From Salinimonas lutimaris (lineage in GTDB: Bacteria > Pseudomonadota > Gammaproteobacteria > Enterobacterales > Alteromonadaceae): a stretch of 64,000 nucleotides of DNA. Each line of letters starts with the position of its first letter. Position 1 is the stretch's first letter. The position numbers were made by a program, and so were the translations under genes. The notes beneath the pieces are model-generated. The model was not told the DNA's origin, did not search any database, and worked only from the letters and a program-made list of their open reading frames with translations. The DNA is taken from contig NZ_CP036536.1 of the NCBI RefSeq assembly GCF_005222225.1, forward strand, positions 210,001-274,000, in the 5' to 3' direction. Below, piece after piece: positions 27,709-36,766 of the stretch.

Positions 27709-29046
27709 ATGGCCGAACCCTTACCCGACTTAATTCAGGAAATCGTATCGCAGGAGTCTGCTGAAGATCCTGCCATGCTTGAAACCAATCTGGCATCGCA
27801 GGACGATGTGGCAGTCGCGACGATTTTAGAATCTTTGCCGGTTGAGCACCGTCTGCGGGTATGGCAGGAAGTGCCACGCGAGCGCAAACTCGATGTGCTG
27901 GTGGAAATGCGTAGTGATCCGCGGGAAATCCTGATTGATGCCACTGAGCATGATGAATGGGTAGCGCTGTTTTCCGGCATTGAGGCTGAAGACCTGCTGG
28001 AGCTGATGGACTCACTGCCAAACCGGCTGGTGGACCTGGCATATGCTGAGCTGGATGCTCAGCAACAGGGCTTCTTTCGTGACGCTACCCAGTTTGATGA
28101 TGATGAGGTCGGGCACTGGCTTAATCATGGCTTTCTGGTGTTACCACTTAATGCCAAGGTGCGCGACGGGCTGCGGCTGATTCGGCGCAATGTGCCTTCC
28201 CACTGTGACACTATTTTTCTGGTGAACCGGTCCGGGCATTTTTCGGCAGCAGTGCGGCTGACCCGTATCTTCGGCTCACCTGAACACGTGCCGCTGGTGG
28301 AGCTGATAGAAGAGTCCATGCCTGTTTTGAAAGGTAATGACGAGTCGACCAATGCATCATTGCAGGTACAGCGCTCTGGCTATGCATCGCTGCCGGTGGT
28401 GGATGAGAATAACAAGCTGCTGGGCCGGCTCGACATTACTTCAGCCAGTGAACTGATTAATGAATTTTATGAACGGCAGGTGATGGCCACCGCTGGTATG
28501 GATGAAGACGAGGATTTGTTCTCGCCGGTCGCGAAAAGCGCTAAGAACCGCGCGGTATGGCTGGGTATCAATCTGCTGACCGCATTTATGGCATCCTGGT
28601 TTATTGGTCTGTTTGAAGCAACGCTACAGCAGGTGGTGGCACTGGCCGTGCTGATGCCAATTGTGGCCAGCATGGGCGGTATTGCCGGAAGCCAGACGTT
28701 AACCCTGATTGTGCGGGGGCTGGCATTGGGGCAGGTGAACAACGCCAACTTTAAAGCACTGATGGCAAAAGAATTAAAAGTCGGCGCCTTAAACGGGGTG
28801 ATTTGGGCGATTATCATCGGTCTGATTGCCTATTTCTGGTTTACCGATATCTTGCTGGGTGTGGTAATTTGTCTGGCGATCCTGTTCAACATTGTGGCTG
28901 CGGCACTGGCCGGCGTCTTTTTACCCATGATTCTGGATAAGCTGAAAATAGATCCGGCATTATCCGGCTCGGTTATCCTGACCACGGTGACCGACATTGT
29001 AGGCTTTGTCGCATTTTTGGGGCTGGGCACACTGTTTTTACTGTAA
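27709..29046 (+). CDS. mgtE: Magnesium transporter MgtE
   Basis: A 445-residue MgtE-type Mg2+ channel. The cytoplasmic N domain (about 1-125) is followed by a CBS pair (about 130-255, with RSGYASLPVVDENNKLLGRLD) that senses Mg2+, a plug helix, and five transmembrane helices (about 280-445) with the pore signature MPIVASMGGIAGSQTLTL. ATG 27709 follows TAAGGAG; the frame is open to GTG 27661 without a site. Divergent from recQ; rarD follows on the same strand after about 100 bp. Confidence 0.92.
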   Translation: MAEPLPDLIQEIVSQESAEDPAMLETNLASQDDVAVATILESLPVEHRLRVWQEVPRERKLDVLVEMRSDPREILIDATEHDEWVALFSGIEAEDLLELMDSLPNRLVDLAYAELDAQQQGFFRDATQFDDDEVGHWLNHGFLVLPLNAKVRDGLRLIRRNVPSHCDTIFLVNRSGHFSAAVRLTRIFGSPEHVPLVELIEESMPVLKGNDESTNASLQVQRSGYASLPVVDENNKLLGRLDITSASELINEFYERQVMATAGMDEDEDLFSPVAKSAKNRAVWLGINLLTAFMASWFIGLFEATLQQVVALAVLMPIVASMGGIAGSQTLTLIVRGLALGQVNNANFKALMAKELKVGALNGVIWAIIIGLIAYFWFTDILLGVVICLAILFNIVAAALAGVFLPMILDKLKIDPALSGSVILTTVTDIVGFVAFLGLGTLFLL

Positions 29047-29145
29047 GCGGGGTGCGCGAGGCAGGTTGTGTGCTTGCCTCCTGCCGGTCTTACGCTACTA
29101 TCCTCACCTTTTTACCTGTCACATCAGTTGGAACCTGTAACACCT

Positions 29146-30072
29146 ATGCAAGATAATAACGCTGCCCGGCAAACCCAGATTGGCATACTGTGCGCTATTG
29201 CTGCTTACACCATGTGGGGCATTGCGCCGTTGTATTTTAAGCAGTTAGATATTATACCTGCAGCAGAAGTGCTGATGCACCGGATTGTCTGGTCAGTGGC
29301 GGTGCTGACAGCGCTGATTGCCGGTTTCAGACAATGGCCTAAAGTCAAAGCTGCCCTGCGGTCACGAAAGGTGATGCAAACCCTGTTGCTGGCCGGTGTG
29401 CTGCTAGGCGCGAACTGGCTGTTATTTATCTGGGCCATCAACAATGATCATCTGCTGGATGCCAGCCTGGGTTATTATATTAACCCGCTGTTCAATGTTT
29501 TTCTGGGGCGCTTGTTTTTAGGCGAGAAGCTGCGCCCGTTACAGCAGTTAGCAGTGGTACTGGCCGGGATAGGTGTGGCGGTCCTGGTGTTTTCCTACGG
29601 AGAGCTTCCCTGGATAGCCCTGGTGTTGGCTCTGACCTTTGGGGTATACGGCTTATTGCGCAAGCGGGTGGCTGTTGATGCGCTGCCCGGCTTGTTTATA
29701 GAAACTCTGATATTGCTACCGGTTGCGGTGGGGTACTGGGTAGGCTGGGGCTCTGAGTATTCGCAGATGTTATCAAACCCGATCGACCTGAACCTGCTGC
29801 TGATTGCCGCTGGTATTATCACCACCGCACCCCTGTTATGTTTTACCTCGGCGGCCAGGCGATTAAAGTATTCCACACTGGGCTTTTTTCAGTATATCGG
29901 GCCTTCACTAATGTTTGTGCTGGCGGTATTTTTATACAGCGAGCCACTACAATCCGCTCGTCTGATTACGTTTGGTTTTGTGTGGATGGCGCTGGTGGTA
30001 TTTAGTGTGGATTCGTTATCGGCTTACCGAAAGGGCAGAAAAGTACGCTTGCCGGATGCACCGGCCCGCTGA
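29146..30072 (+). CDS. rarD: EamA-family transporter RarD
   Basis: A 308-residue inner-membrane protein with about ten transmembrane helices and two EamA repeats (AIAAYTMWGIAPLYFKQL at the start, FQYIGPSLMFVLAVFLYSEPL in the second half). The sequence matches RarD proteins, named for chloramphenicol sensitivity and thought to be DMT-superfamily exporters; the substrate is not established. ATG 29146 fits the family start; the frame is open 26 codons further upstream. Only three bases separate its stop from the convergent diguanylate cyclase gene. Confidence 0.88.
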   Translation: MQDNNAARQTQIGILCAIAAYTMWGIAPLYFKQLDIIPAAEVLMHRIVWSVAVLTALIAGFRQWPKVKAALRSRKVMQTLLLAGVLLGANWLLFIWAINNDHLLDASLGYYINPLFNVFLGRLFLGEKLRPLQQLAVVLAGIGVAVLVFSYGELPWIALVLALTFGVYGLLRKRVAVDALPGLFIETLILLPVAVGYWVGWGSEYSQMLSNPIDLNLLLIAAGIITTAPLLCFTSAARRLKYSTLGFFQYIGPSLMFVLAVFLYSEPLQSARLITFGFVWMALVVFSVDSLSAYRKGRKVRLPDAPAR

Positions 30073-30075
30073 TTA

Positions 30076-31350
30076 TTAGGTGGTGGTCGCAAGTCTGGCG
30101 GTGACCTCAGGAATATCGCAAATCACCCGGTTACGGCCATTGGTTTTGGCCGCATATAACAGTTCATCAGCGGCGCTGACACATTCGCTCAAGTCGGCTT
30201 TGAGATCAGTGATAAGACCGATACTGCTGGTGACCTTTATCGACGATTCGCCCGACTGAATAAATTGCTGTTCCAGTGTGCGACGAAAGGTTTCCACTTT
30301 TTTAAAAGCCAGTTTGGGCGCGGTCTGATGCATGAATACGCAGAACTCCTCGCCACCAAACCGGGCGATGATTGCCTCAGGCAAACATTGTCTGAGCAGC
30401 CGGGCGGTAGTGATGAGCACATCATCACCGGCATCGTGACCATAGGTATCATTAATTTGCTTGAAATGATCCAGATCAAGCATAGCAATCGCATGGCTGG
30501 CCGGTGAAGCGCTGACCAGCGATGACAGCCGGTCAAAGAAATAACGGCGATTAAACAGGCCGGTTAAAAAGTCAGTATTGGCCAGGCTGGTCAGCGCTTC
30601 CACGTTCTCAATCAGCTCAATGTTCTGCGTGATCCGGCACAAAAACTCTTCGTGGCAGTAAGGCTTTAACAAAAAGTCGTTCGCCCCGGATTTGATAAAC
30701 CGGGCAGAGTTCAGCTCGTTGTTTTTGTCGCACACGCTGATGATTGCGAGCCGCTCCTTGGGATACTCAACCCGCAGATTCGCAATCAACCGGGTAGAGT
30801 GCTGGTCTTCCATTTCATGGCCGGTAATGACCAGCTTAATATTGGGGTTCTCGCGTAGCAATCGATAGGTTTCTTCAGCGCTGTTCACTTCGTAAGTAGT
30901 GAAGTTATGCCGTTTGAGCAACGGGACCATGGCGCGGGTGGTGCTGCGGTCCTGTTCAGCCACAATCACCCCGATGTTTTTGTTGCGTTCTAATCGAACC
31001 AGTAACCGGCTAAGATAATCGTAGGTCTGCGCATTTTCTTTGGGTATGTAGTCTACTACTTCCCGGCGCAGTACATCAGAACGGGTTTTATTGTCCATTC
31101 TGCCCGTAATGACAATAGTGGGCAGCACTGACTCAAGACAAAAATCAATGGCCTGACCATGGGTGGCGTCGGGCAGGTTGTAGTCAACAATGGCACATAA
31201 AAACTCTTCTGGTACCGAATGGGTGAAGACATGCTGTGCTTCTGTCAGTGATTGCGCCGGCACCGGTACAAGCCCGGCCTTTTCTACCAGCTTCACCGCA
31301 ATATTCATTGCGGTGCGGCTATCTTCAATCACCAGAACTTTTTTCTGCAC
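30076..31350 (-). CDS. Two-receiver diguanylate cyclase response regulator
   Basis: A 424-residue cytoplasmic protein with two receiver domains (about 3-120 and 125-245) and a GGDEF domain (about 255-415). Receiver 1 has the phosphoacceptor Asp56 in CAIVDYNLPDA. In receiver 2 the matching position is Gly177 (LVITGHEMED), so it cannot be phosphorylated there and is probably a pseudo-receiver. The active-site motif is GGEEF (332-336), compatible with cyclic-di-GMP synthesis. GTG 31350 gives the typical start (QKKVLVIEDSRTA) and has GGTGAT just upstream; the frame is open to a TTG at 31407 that overlaps the uvrD stop. It follows uvrD on the same strand. Confidence 0.85.
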   Translation of the reverse strand: MQKKVLVIEDSRTAMNIAVKLVEKAGLVPVPAQSLTEAQHVFTHSVPEEFLCAIVDYNLPDATHGQAIDFCLESVLPTIVITGRMDNKTRSDVLRREVVDYIPKENAQTYDYLSRLLVRLERNKNIGVIVAEQDRSTTRAMVPLLKRHNFTTYEVNSAEETYRLLRENPNIKLVITGHEMEDQHSTRLIANLRVEYPKERLAIISVCDKNNELNSARFIKSGANDFLLKPYCHEEFLCRITQNIELIENVEALTSLANTDFLTGLFNRRYFFDRLSSLVSASPASHAIAMLDLDHFKQINDTYGHDAGDDVLITTARLLRQCLPEAIIARFGGEEFCVFMHQTAPKLAFKKVETFRRTLEQQFIQSGESSIKVTSSIGLITDLKADLSECVSAADELLYAAKTNGRNRVICDIPEVTARLATTT

Positions 31351-31403
31351 GATAATCACCCGAATTAATAAGAAACTTAATTGTGAGCCAAGTCGGTTTA
31401 TTC

Positions 31404-33575
31404 TCAATTAGCCTTTAGTTTAGCATAGGCCAGAACCAGCCATTTTGAGCCAAATTCGTCAAAATTCACCTGTACCCGGGCATGATCCCCTGACCCTTCA
31501 TAATTAAGGACAATACCGCCACCGAATTTAGGGTGTTCAACCCGCTGTCCAAGCTGAAAACCACTGTCGGTAAATGCTTCATGCGAGGCGGCGCGGCTGA
31601 ACCGGTTATGGACCGGTCGCGATACCTGACTTTTCAGACGGACCTCTTCCACAAACTCGGTGGGTATTTCACGAATAAAGCGTGAGGCAGTGTGGAATTT
31701 ATCCTGCCCGTAAACACGGCGACTTTCAGCATAGGTGATGTAGAGTTTTTGCATCGCCCGGGTCATGCCCACGTAACATAGCCGGCGTTCTTCCTCCATC
31801 CGACCGGGCTCGTCGTTGGTCATTTGTGACGGAAACATGCCTTCTTCCACCCCGGCCAGAAACACCAGTGAGAATTCCAGTCCTTTGGCACTGTGAATGG
31901 TCATCATCTGTACCGCGTCCTGCTCGGTATCTGCCTGGGTTTCGCCGGCTTCTAATGAGGCGTGGGCCAAAAAGGCGCTAAGCGGGGTCATCTCATCGGC
32001 TTCTTCCGGCACAATGAACTGCTTGCAGGCGGTGACCAGTTCTTCCAGGTTTTCCAGTCGCGCCTGGGCTTTTTCACCCCGCTCAGCTTTGTACATGGCA
32101 TACAGTCCGGACTGATTGATGGCTTTATCTGCCTGCTCTTCAAGAGGCTGATCCAGAATCTTCTGTTCAAGCTCACTGATAAGCGTGGTAAAGCTTTGCA
32201 AAGCATTGGCGGCCCGGCCACTTAAGCTTTTTTCCGTCAGCAGCAGATTGCTGGCCTGCCACAAAGAGCAGTTGTGCGTCCGGGCTGCTTCGCGTACCTG
32301 GGTAATGGTTTTCTGACCAATGCCCCGACTGGGCGTATTAACCACCCGTTCAAAGGCGGCATCATCGTGGGGATGGTTGATCATGCGCAGGTAGCCCAGC
32401 GCATCTTTAATTTCCTGACGTTCGAAAAAGCGCAGACCACCATAAATACGATACGCAATGCCCTCATGCAGCAGTGCTTCTTCCAGCACCCGCGATTGCG
32501 CATTGTTGCGATATAAAATAGCGGTGTCTTTTAACGAATTGCCCTGTTCCAGCCAGTGCTTGATGCGCGAGACAATAAAGCGGGCTTCATCCAGCTCATT
32601 GAATCCGGCATAAACAGAAATCAGTTCACCGTCTTTGTCTTCGGTCCACAGCTCTTTGCCCAGCCGGCCGGAATTGTTGCCAATAACCGCATTGGCTGCT
32701 TTGAGAATATTGGCACTGGAGCGATAGTTTTGCTCAAGGCGAATAGTCGCCGGCGTATCGAAGTCTTTTAAAAAGTTATGGATGTTATCTACATTGGCCC
32801 CGCGCCAGCCATAAATAGACTGATCATCGTCGCCCACAATCATTATATTGTTGGTGTTGCCGCTACACAGCATACGCAACCAGGCATACTGAATATTATT
32901 GGTATCCTGAAACTCATCCACCAGAACGGCTTTAAAGCGGCGCTGATAATGCGCCAGCACATCTGGATTTTTCGCCCATAATTCATGGGCACGCAGCAGT
33001 AACTCAGCAAAATCAACCAGCCCGGAGCGATCGCAGGCATTCTGATAGGCTGTGTAAATATCTTTCATTTTCTGTGCGGTGGCATCCCCATGTGTTTCAA
33101 TATGCTGGGGGCGAAGGCCTTCGTCTTTATTGCCATTGATGTACCACTGAATCTGGCGTGGTGCCCAGTGTTTTTCATCCAGATTCATTGCTCGCAAAAT
33201 ACGGCGCACCAGACGATACTGATCGTCTGAGTCCAGAATCTGGAAGTTTTCCGGTAAGCCGGCTTCACTGTGGTGCATGCGCAGTAAGCGGTGAGCCAGA
33301 CCGTGGAAGGTGCCAATCCACATATTATGCAGGCCACGTCCCATCAGCGACTCAATACGTCCGCGCATCTCCCGGGCTGCCTTGTTGGTAAAGGTTACAG
33401 CCAATATGGAAAACGGAGTAATGTTCTCAACTTCCATCAGCCAGGCGATACGATGCACCAGCACCCGGGTTTTTCCGCTTCCGGCACCGGCCAGTACCAG
33501 CGCATTGGACAGCGGTGCTGCTACCGCTTCGCGTTGTTTGTCATTAAGGCTGTCGAGCAGAAGAGATACATCCAT
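31404..33575 (-). CDS. uvrD: DNA helicase II UvrD
   Basis: A 723-residue superfamily 1A helicase, close to E. coli UvrD (720). Walker A (LAGAGSGKTRVLVHRI), motif Ia (FTNKAAREM), the VDEFQDTN box, GDDDQSIYGWRGA and QNYRSS are all intact, and the C-terminal segment GQRVEHPKFGGGIVLNYEGSG is the Tudor-like domain that contacts RNA polymerase. It removes the incised oligonucleotide in excision repair and acts in mismatch repair. A LexA-type box lies 64 bp upstream, indicating SOS induction. Confidence 0.96.
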   Translation of the reverse strand: MDVSLLLDSLNDKQREAVAAPLSNALVLAGAGSGKTRVLVHRIAWLMEVENITPFSILAVTFTNKAAREMRGRIESLMGRGLHNMWIGTFHGLAHRLLRMHHSEAGLPENFQILDSDDQYRLVRRILRAMNLDEKHWAPRQIQWYINGNKDEGLRPQHIETHGDATAQKMKDIYTAYQNACDRSGLVDFAELLLRAHELWAKNPDVLAHYQRRFKAVLVDEFQDTNNIQYAWLRMLCSGNTNNIMIVGDDDQSIYGWRGANVDNIHNFLKDFDTPATIRLEQNYRSSANILKAANAVIGNNSGRLGKELWTEDKDGELISVYAGFNELDEARFIVSRIKHWLEQGNSLKDTAILYRNNAQSRVLEEALLHEGIAYRIYGGLRFFERQEIKDALGYLRMINHPHDDAAFERVVNTPSRGIGQKTITQVREAARTHNCSLWQASNLLLTEKSLSGRAANALQSFTTLISELEQKILDQPLEEQADKAINQSGLYAMYKAERGEKAQARLENLEELVTACKQFIVPEEADEMTPLSAFLAHASLEAGETQADTEQDAVQMMTIHSAKGLEFSLVFLAGVEEGMFPSQMTNDEPGRMEEERRLCYVGMTRAMQKLYITYAESRRVYGQDKFHTASRFIREIPTEFVEEVRLKSQVSRPVHNRFSRAASHEAFTDSGFQLGQRVEHPKFGGGIVLNYEGSGDHARVQVNFDEFGSKWLVLAYAKLKAN

Positions 33576-33638
33576 AGTGAGTTTGGCTACCTGTAGTTGC
33601 TGGCAAATGGAAAATGGTGACGCAATTATGCCAGTGAA

Positions 33639-33654
33639 CTGTGCGTTTATACAG
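33639..33654 (-). promoter_or_regulatory. LexA (SOS) box upstream of uvrD
   Basis: CTGT-N8-ACAG, a perfect match to the conserved ends of the gammaproteobacterial LexA operator, with an AT-leaning centre (GCGTTTAT). It sits 64 bp upstream of the uvrD ATG. E. coli uvrD is also LexA-controlled, which supports the call. I found no such box upstream of uvrA in this window. Confidence 0.7.
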
Positions 33655-33694
33655 GCCAGAAAAGATTAAATAGGCATTGGGAATATGCCTTGAG

Positions 33695-33727
33695 GGGAAA
33701 AGCGTACACCGTAAACCGGTGTACGCT
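33695..33727 (-). terminator. Intrinsic terminator of the CsbD gene
   Basis: A perfect 11-bp stem (AGCGTACACCG, 33701-33711, with CGGTGTACGCT, 33717-33727) has a five-base loop. On the minus strand it is followed by TTTTCCCC and starts 8 bp after the CsbD stop. Confidence 0.8.
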
Positions 33728-33734
33728 ATAAAAA

Positions 33735-33926
33735 CTAGTTGAAGTAGTTGTCTACTTCTTTTTCGGCTTCTTCACGGCTTTTACCGTAACGCTGCTGGAC
33801 TTTACCTACCAGTTCTTCACGGGAGCCTTCAATTTTATCAAGGTCATCGTTGGTCAGCTCGCCCCATTGCTGCTGCACCTTGCCTTTCATCTCTTTCCAG
33901 TTACCTTTAATTTGATCGCTGTTCAT
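33735..33926 (-). CDS. CsbD-family stress protein
   Basis: A 63-residue, highly charged protein starting MNSDQIKGNWKEMKGKVQQQ, the standard CsbD pattern (YjbJ in E. coli), with GKVQQRYGKSREEAEKEVD at the end. Family members are abundant small cytoplasmic proteins induced by general stress; the molecular role is unknown. AAAGGAG lies seven bases before the ATG, and a strong terminator follows, so it is a monocistronic, probably well-expressed gene. Confidence 0.92.
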   Translation of the reverse strand: MNSDQIKGNWKEMKGKVQQQWGELTNDDLDKIEGSREELVGKVQQRYGKSREEAEKEVDNYFN

Positions 33927-34289
33927 GATGTTCTCCTTTACATGATTGCTGAGTTGAACTTCTACTCATTATGACAGTTGCATAGGACGTGCCTGATTTA
34001 AATATCATAATTATCAATATATTAATGTTTATCTTATATAACTTTGTCAGCGTAATTTACATAACACCGGCGCGGGTAAATGAATAATTTTCCTACCGCG
34101 ATGGTTGTAGCAAGGTGGAGAGTATGAAATTAATGAAAGGGGATGATCAAACCGCCGGTCTCAGTGGTAACAAGCGATATCATCGTTAATTTTCCTTTTC
34201 TGGTCGGCCAGTACTTGATTTTTTATGCAGGATCGCCAAAGTACGCAATGCATTTATCGACCTCAAAATCATTTTTCAGGAGCCGCATC
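33927..34289. other. Intergenic region between CsbD gene and cysE
   Basis: About 360 bp separating the divergent CsbD and cysE genes. It must hold both promoters; the AT-rich part near 34000-34060 is the likely location, but no convincing -35/-10 pair could be fixed by eye. It contains one short reading frame with a good ribosome site (34124-34189, listed separately). The frame of cysE is open upstream to 34143, but the sequence there does not resemble CysE. Confidence 0.5.
34124..34189 (+). CDS. Possible 21-residue leader peptide upstream of cysE
   Basis: ATG 34124 is preceded by AAGGTGGAGAGT, a strong ribosome binding site, and opens a 21-codon frame (MKLMKGDDQT... ending in KRYHR) that stops 100 bp before cysE. 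It contains no cysteine, so a cysteine attenuation peptide is not indicated. It could be a translated leader, an unrelated small protein or a chance frame. Confidence 0.3.
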   Translation: MKLMKGDDQTAGLSGNKRYHR

Positions 34290-35108
34290 ATGCGAGCATT
34301 TTCAGGTACTTCCGATTTCTGGCGTTCACTTAAGCAGGAAGCCCAGCAAATAGCGACCAATGAGCCGCTGTTAGCCAGTTATATTCATGCCTGTATCCTG
34401 ACTCACCATAATTTTGAGTCATCACTGAGCTTTATTTTATCCAACAAGGTGGCCGACGATGTAATGCCGGCGCTGGCCATCCGGGAAGTGTTCGACCAGG
34501 CCTATCTGCTGCAGCCAGAGATAGTGGATAGCGCGATTGAAGATATTCGGGCTGTCTTTGACCGGGATGCGGCAGTCAATGACTACCTCACACCACTGTT
34601 ATATTTTAAAGGTTTTCAGGCTGTGCAGGTTCACCGCATGGCCCACTATCTGTGGCAGCAGGGACGTCACCAGTTATCCCTGTTTCTGCAAAGCCGTAAT
34701 TCACAGACCTTTGGCGTGGATATTCATCCGGCCGCGGTGATTGGTAAAGGTGTGATGTTTGACCATGCCACCGGTATTGTGGTGGGTGAAACTGCTGTGA
34801 TTGAAGATTATGTGTCGCTTTTGCAAAGCGTGACGCTCGGTGGCACCGGCAATGAGTCCGGTGATCGTCATCCTAAAGTCCGTCAGGGCGTGCTGGTGGG
34901 AGCCGGCGCTAAAATTCTGGGTAATATCGAGATTGGCGAAGGCTCTAAAGTCGGCGCAGGCAGCGTGGTATTAAGCGATGTACCGCCGCACACCACGGTG
35001 GTCGGTGTACCGGCCAAAGTGGTGGGTCGCCCTGCCTGCCAGCGTCCGTGCGACTCAATGCAGCAAAATGTACTGGAAGACAATGGCCAGCTGGATACGA
35101 CCAGCTGA
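34290..35108 (+). CDS. cysE: Serine O-acetyltransferase
   Basis: A 272-residue enzyme (E. coli CysE 273) making O-acetylserine from serine and acetyl-CoA, the committed step of cysteine synthesis. The helical N-terminal domain (FWRSLKQEAQQIATNEPLLASYIHA) is followed by a left-handed beta-helix of hexapeptide repeats with the catalytic Asp-His in MFDHATGIVVGETAVIED, and GGTGNESGDRHPKV. The C-terminal tail, which in family members gives cysteine feedback inhibition and CysK binding, ends in ...DTTS here rather than the usual Ile. ATG 34290 has AGGAG eight bases upstream. Confidence 0.94.
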   Translation: MRAFSGTSDFWRSLKQEAQQIATNEPLLASYIHACILTHHNFESSLSFILSNKVADDVMPALAIREVFDQAYLLQPEIVDSAIEDIRAVFDRDAAVNDYLTPLLYFKGFQAVQVHRMAHYLWQQGRHQLSLFLQSRNSQTFGVDIHPAAVIGKGVMFDHATGIVVGETAVIEDYVSLLQSVTLGGTGNESGDRHPKVRQGVLVGAGAKILGNIEIGEGSKVGAGSVVLSDVPPHTTVVGVPAKVVGRPACQRPCDSMQQNVLEDNGQLDTTS

Positions 35109-35117
35109 CATGCAGCA

Positions 35118-35837
35118 CTAGCTGATTAGCCGGGTTAACTCGCTCAGGCAGTCTAGCTGTACGTGCGGCAAGGCTTGTACAGTCTCACTGCGTAAATCCA
35201 TGGTGCGGTTACAGGCAAACCAGGCGGCCTGTTTACCTGCGGCAATCGCACCATACACGTCTTTTTCCAGATTATCTCCCACGTGCAGAATATGGGCTGC
35301 TTCTATACCAAGCAGGGCGACGGCCTCATCAAACATATGCCGGTGCGGCTTCATCGGGCGGACCAGGCTGGCGTGGAAAATCTCCTGAAAATAACCGTTG
35401 ATGCCAATCTTCTGTGCATCAACATTGCCGTTGGTGATCCCCACCAGTGGAATTCTGGCGGCCAGTGCGGCCAGCGTATCATGCACCAGCGGGTCCAGAG
35501 AAAACGCACTGCGGGCATCATAAAAACAATCAAAGCAGACCTGCACAGCCTCACTCCGGGTTGCTTCATCAGCAATATCACTTGTCAGCGCATCATTTAG
35601 CACGTCTCTTCGCAGCTGACCCATATCCGACATTAGCCGGGGATTACGCTGCAAATGCCGGCGTTTGATAGACTGCCAGTCGGCCGGAGACAAGCGGGCA
35701 GCGTGAGAATGAGTGCGGGCAATGTGCTGCTGTAACGCCTGTTCTGCAGCGCGAATCACCGGTTCATTATTGTACAGTGTATCGTCCAGATCAAAGGTCA
35801 TGGCCCTGACAGGCCCCAAAGGGCGGTAAAAACGCAT
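35118..35837 (-). CDS. yigB: HAD phosphatase YigB (riboflavin pathway phosphatase)
   Basis: A 239-residue HAD-superfamily hydrolase. Motif I is FDLDDTLYNN, motif II ITNGN, motif III the Lys of PMKPHRHMFDEA, and motif IV HVGDNLEKDVYGA. The sequence and its place directly after xerC match E. coli YigB, which dephosphorylates 5-amino-6-(5-phosphoribitylamino)uracil in riboflavin synthesis. It is the last gene of the lptM-lysA-dapF-DUF484-xerC-yigB cluster, 17 bp after xerC. Confidence 0.88.
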   Translation of the reverse strand: MRFYRPLGPVRAMTFDLDDTLYNNEPVIRAAEQALQQHIARTHSHAARLSPADWQSIKRRHLQRNPRLMSDMGQLRRDVLNDALTSDIADEATRSEAVQVCFDCFYDARSAFSLDPLVHDTLAALAARIPLVGITNGNVDAQKIGINGYFQEIFHASLVRPMKPHRHMFDEAVALLGIEAAHILHVGDNLEKDVYGAIAAGKQAAWFACNRTMDLRSETVQALPHVQLDCLSELTRLIS

Positions 35838-35854
35838 GGGTTGTCCTTGTTGGG

Positions 35855-36766
35855 TTATTTCTTTCGGGCTCGTGGATGAGCCGAGTCGTATACCTTGGCA
35901 AGATGCTGGAAATCCAGATGAGTATAAACCTGAGTGGTAGACAGGTTGGCATGGCCAAGAAGCTCCTGGACCGCCCGCAAATCGCCGCTGGATTCCAGTA
36001 CGTGTGTGGCAAACGAATGGCGCAGTTTATGCGGGCTGATCTTTTGCCCCAGCGTTTTGTCAAAGGCCATCCGATCCAGCCGGTTTTGTATCTGGCGGTT
36101 GGAGATGCGGTTGCCACGCTGACTGACAAACATGGCTGACTCGTCAGCAGCAGCCAGCATGGTGCGCACCGATAACCACTGAGCCAGCGCCTGTCGGGCC
36201 ATTTTGCCCACCGGTACCCGCCGTTCCTTACTGCCTTTACCGGTCACTTTGAGCGTGCCATCGTCCAGGTTATCACCTAAGCTAAGACCACTGAGTTCGC
36301 TAAGACGCAGGCCACAGCCATACAACAGTTCAAACATGGCCTTATCGCGGCAGTACAGGGTATCGTCGCTGTCGCCGTCAAGCAGCCGGCCCATGGCATC
36401 TACATCCAGCTGTTTAGGCAAAGGCCGGCCCTGACGAGGAGCCTGTACGCCTTCAACCGGATTACTGAAGATTTGCCCCTGGTTGAGCAGGTAACGGCAG
36501 AAAGTACGCAGCGCAGACAGGCGCAGGGCAATACTGCGGGCATGCTGGCCATCGCGCTTGGATGCGCTGAGCACCCGCTTCACATCCGCCGGGGTCATGC
36601 CTGACCAGTCATCCAGTTGCAGATAAATACCCACGTATTGAAGCTGGCGGCGATAGTTACTGATGGTGTGTGCAGACAGACCACGCTCGACCCGCAAATG
36701 CTGTAAAAACTTATCCAGCCACTGTGCACAGACCAAAGACAGCGTGGCAGGAGTGTCCGACGACAT
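35855..36766 (-). CDS. xerC: Tyrosine recombinase XerC
   Basis: A 303-residue tyrosine recombinase that, with XerD, resolves chromosome dimers at dif. The N-terminal SAM-like DNA-binding domain (FLQHLRVERGLSAHTISNYRRQL) precedes a catalytic domain with the pentad: Arg in YGCGLRLSEL, Lys in the KVTGKGSKERRVP hairpin, HKLRHSFATH, HANLSTTQ and Tyr in VYTHLD. Its ATG shares one base with the stop of the DUF484 gene (TAATG), indicating coupling. This is the housekeeping recombinase, not an island integrase. Confidence 0.95.
   Translation of the reverse strand: MSSDTPATLSLVCAQWLDKFLQHLRVERGLSAHTISNYRRQLQYVGIYLQLDDWSGMTPADVKRVLSASKRDGQHARSIALRLSALRTFCRYLLNQGQIFSNPVEGVQAPRQGRPLPKQLDVDAMGRLLDGDSDDTLYCRDKAMFELLYGCGLRLSELSGLSLGDNLDDGTLKVTGKGSKERRVPVGKMARQALAQWLSVRTMLAAADESAMFVSQRGNRISNRQIQNRLDRMAFDKTLGQKISPHKLRHSFATHVLESSGDLRAVQELLGHANLSTTQVYTHLDFQHLAKVYDSAHPRARKK

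Noticed and set aside
35855-36766. Integrase of a genomic island
   Set aside because: Length, motifs and the dapF-DUF484-xerC-yigB order identify the housekeeping XerC.
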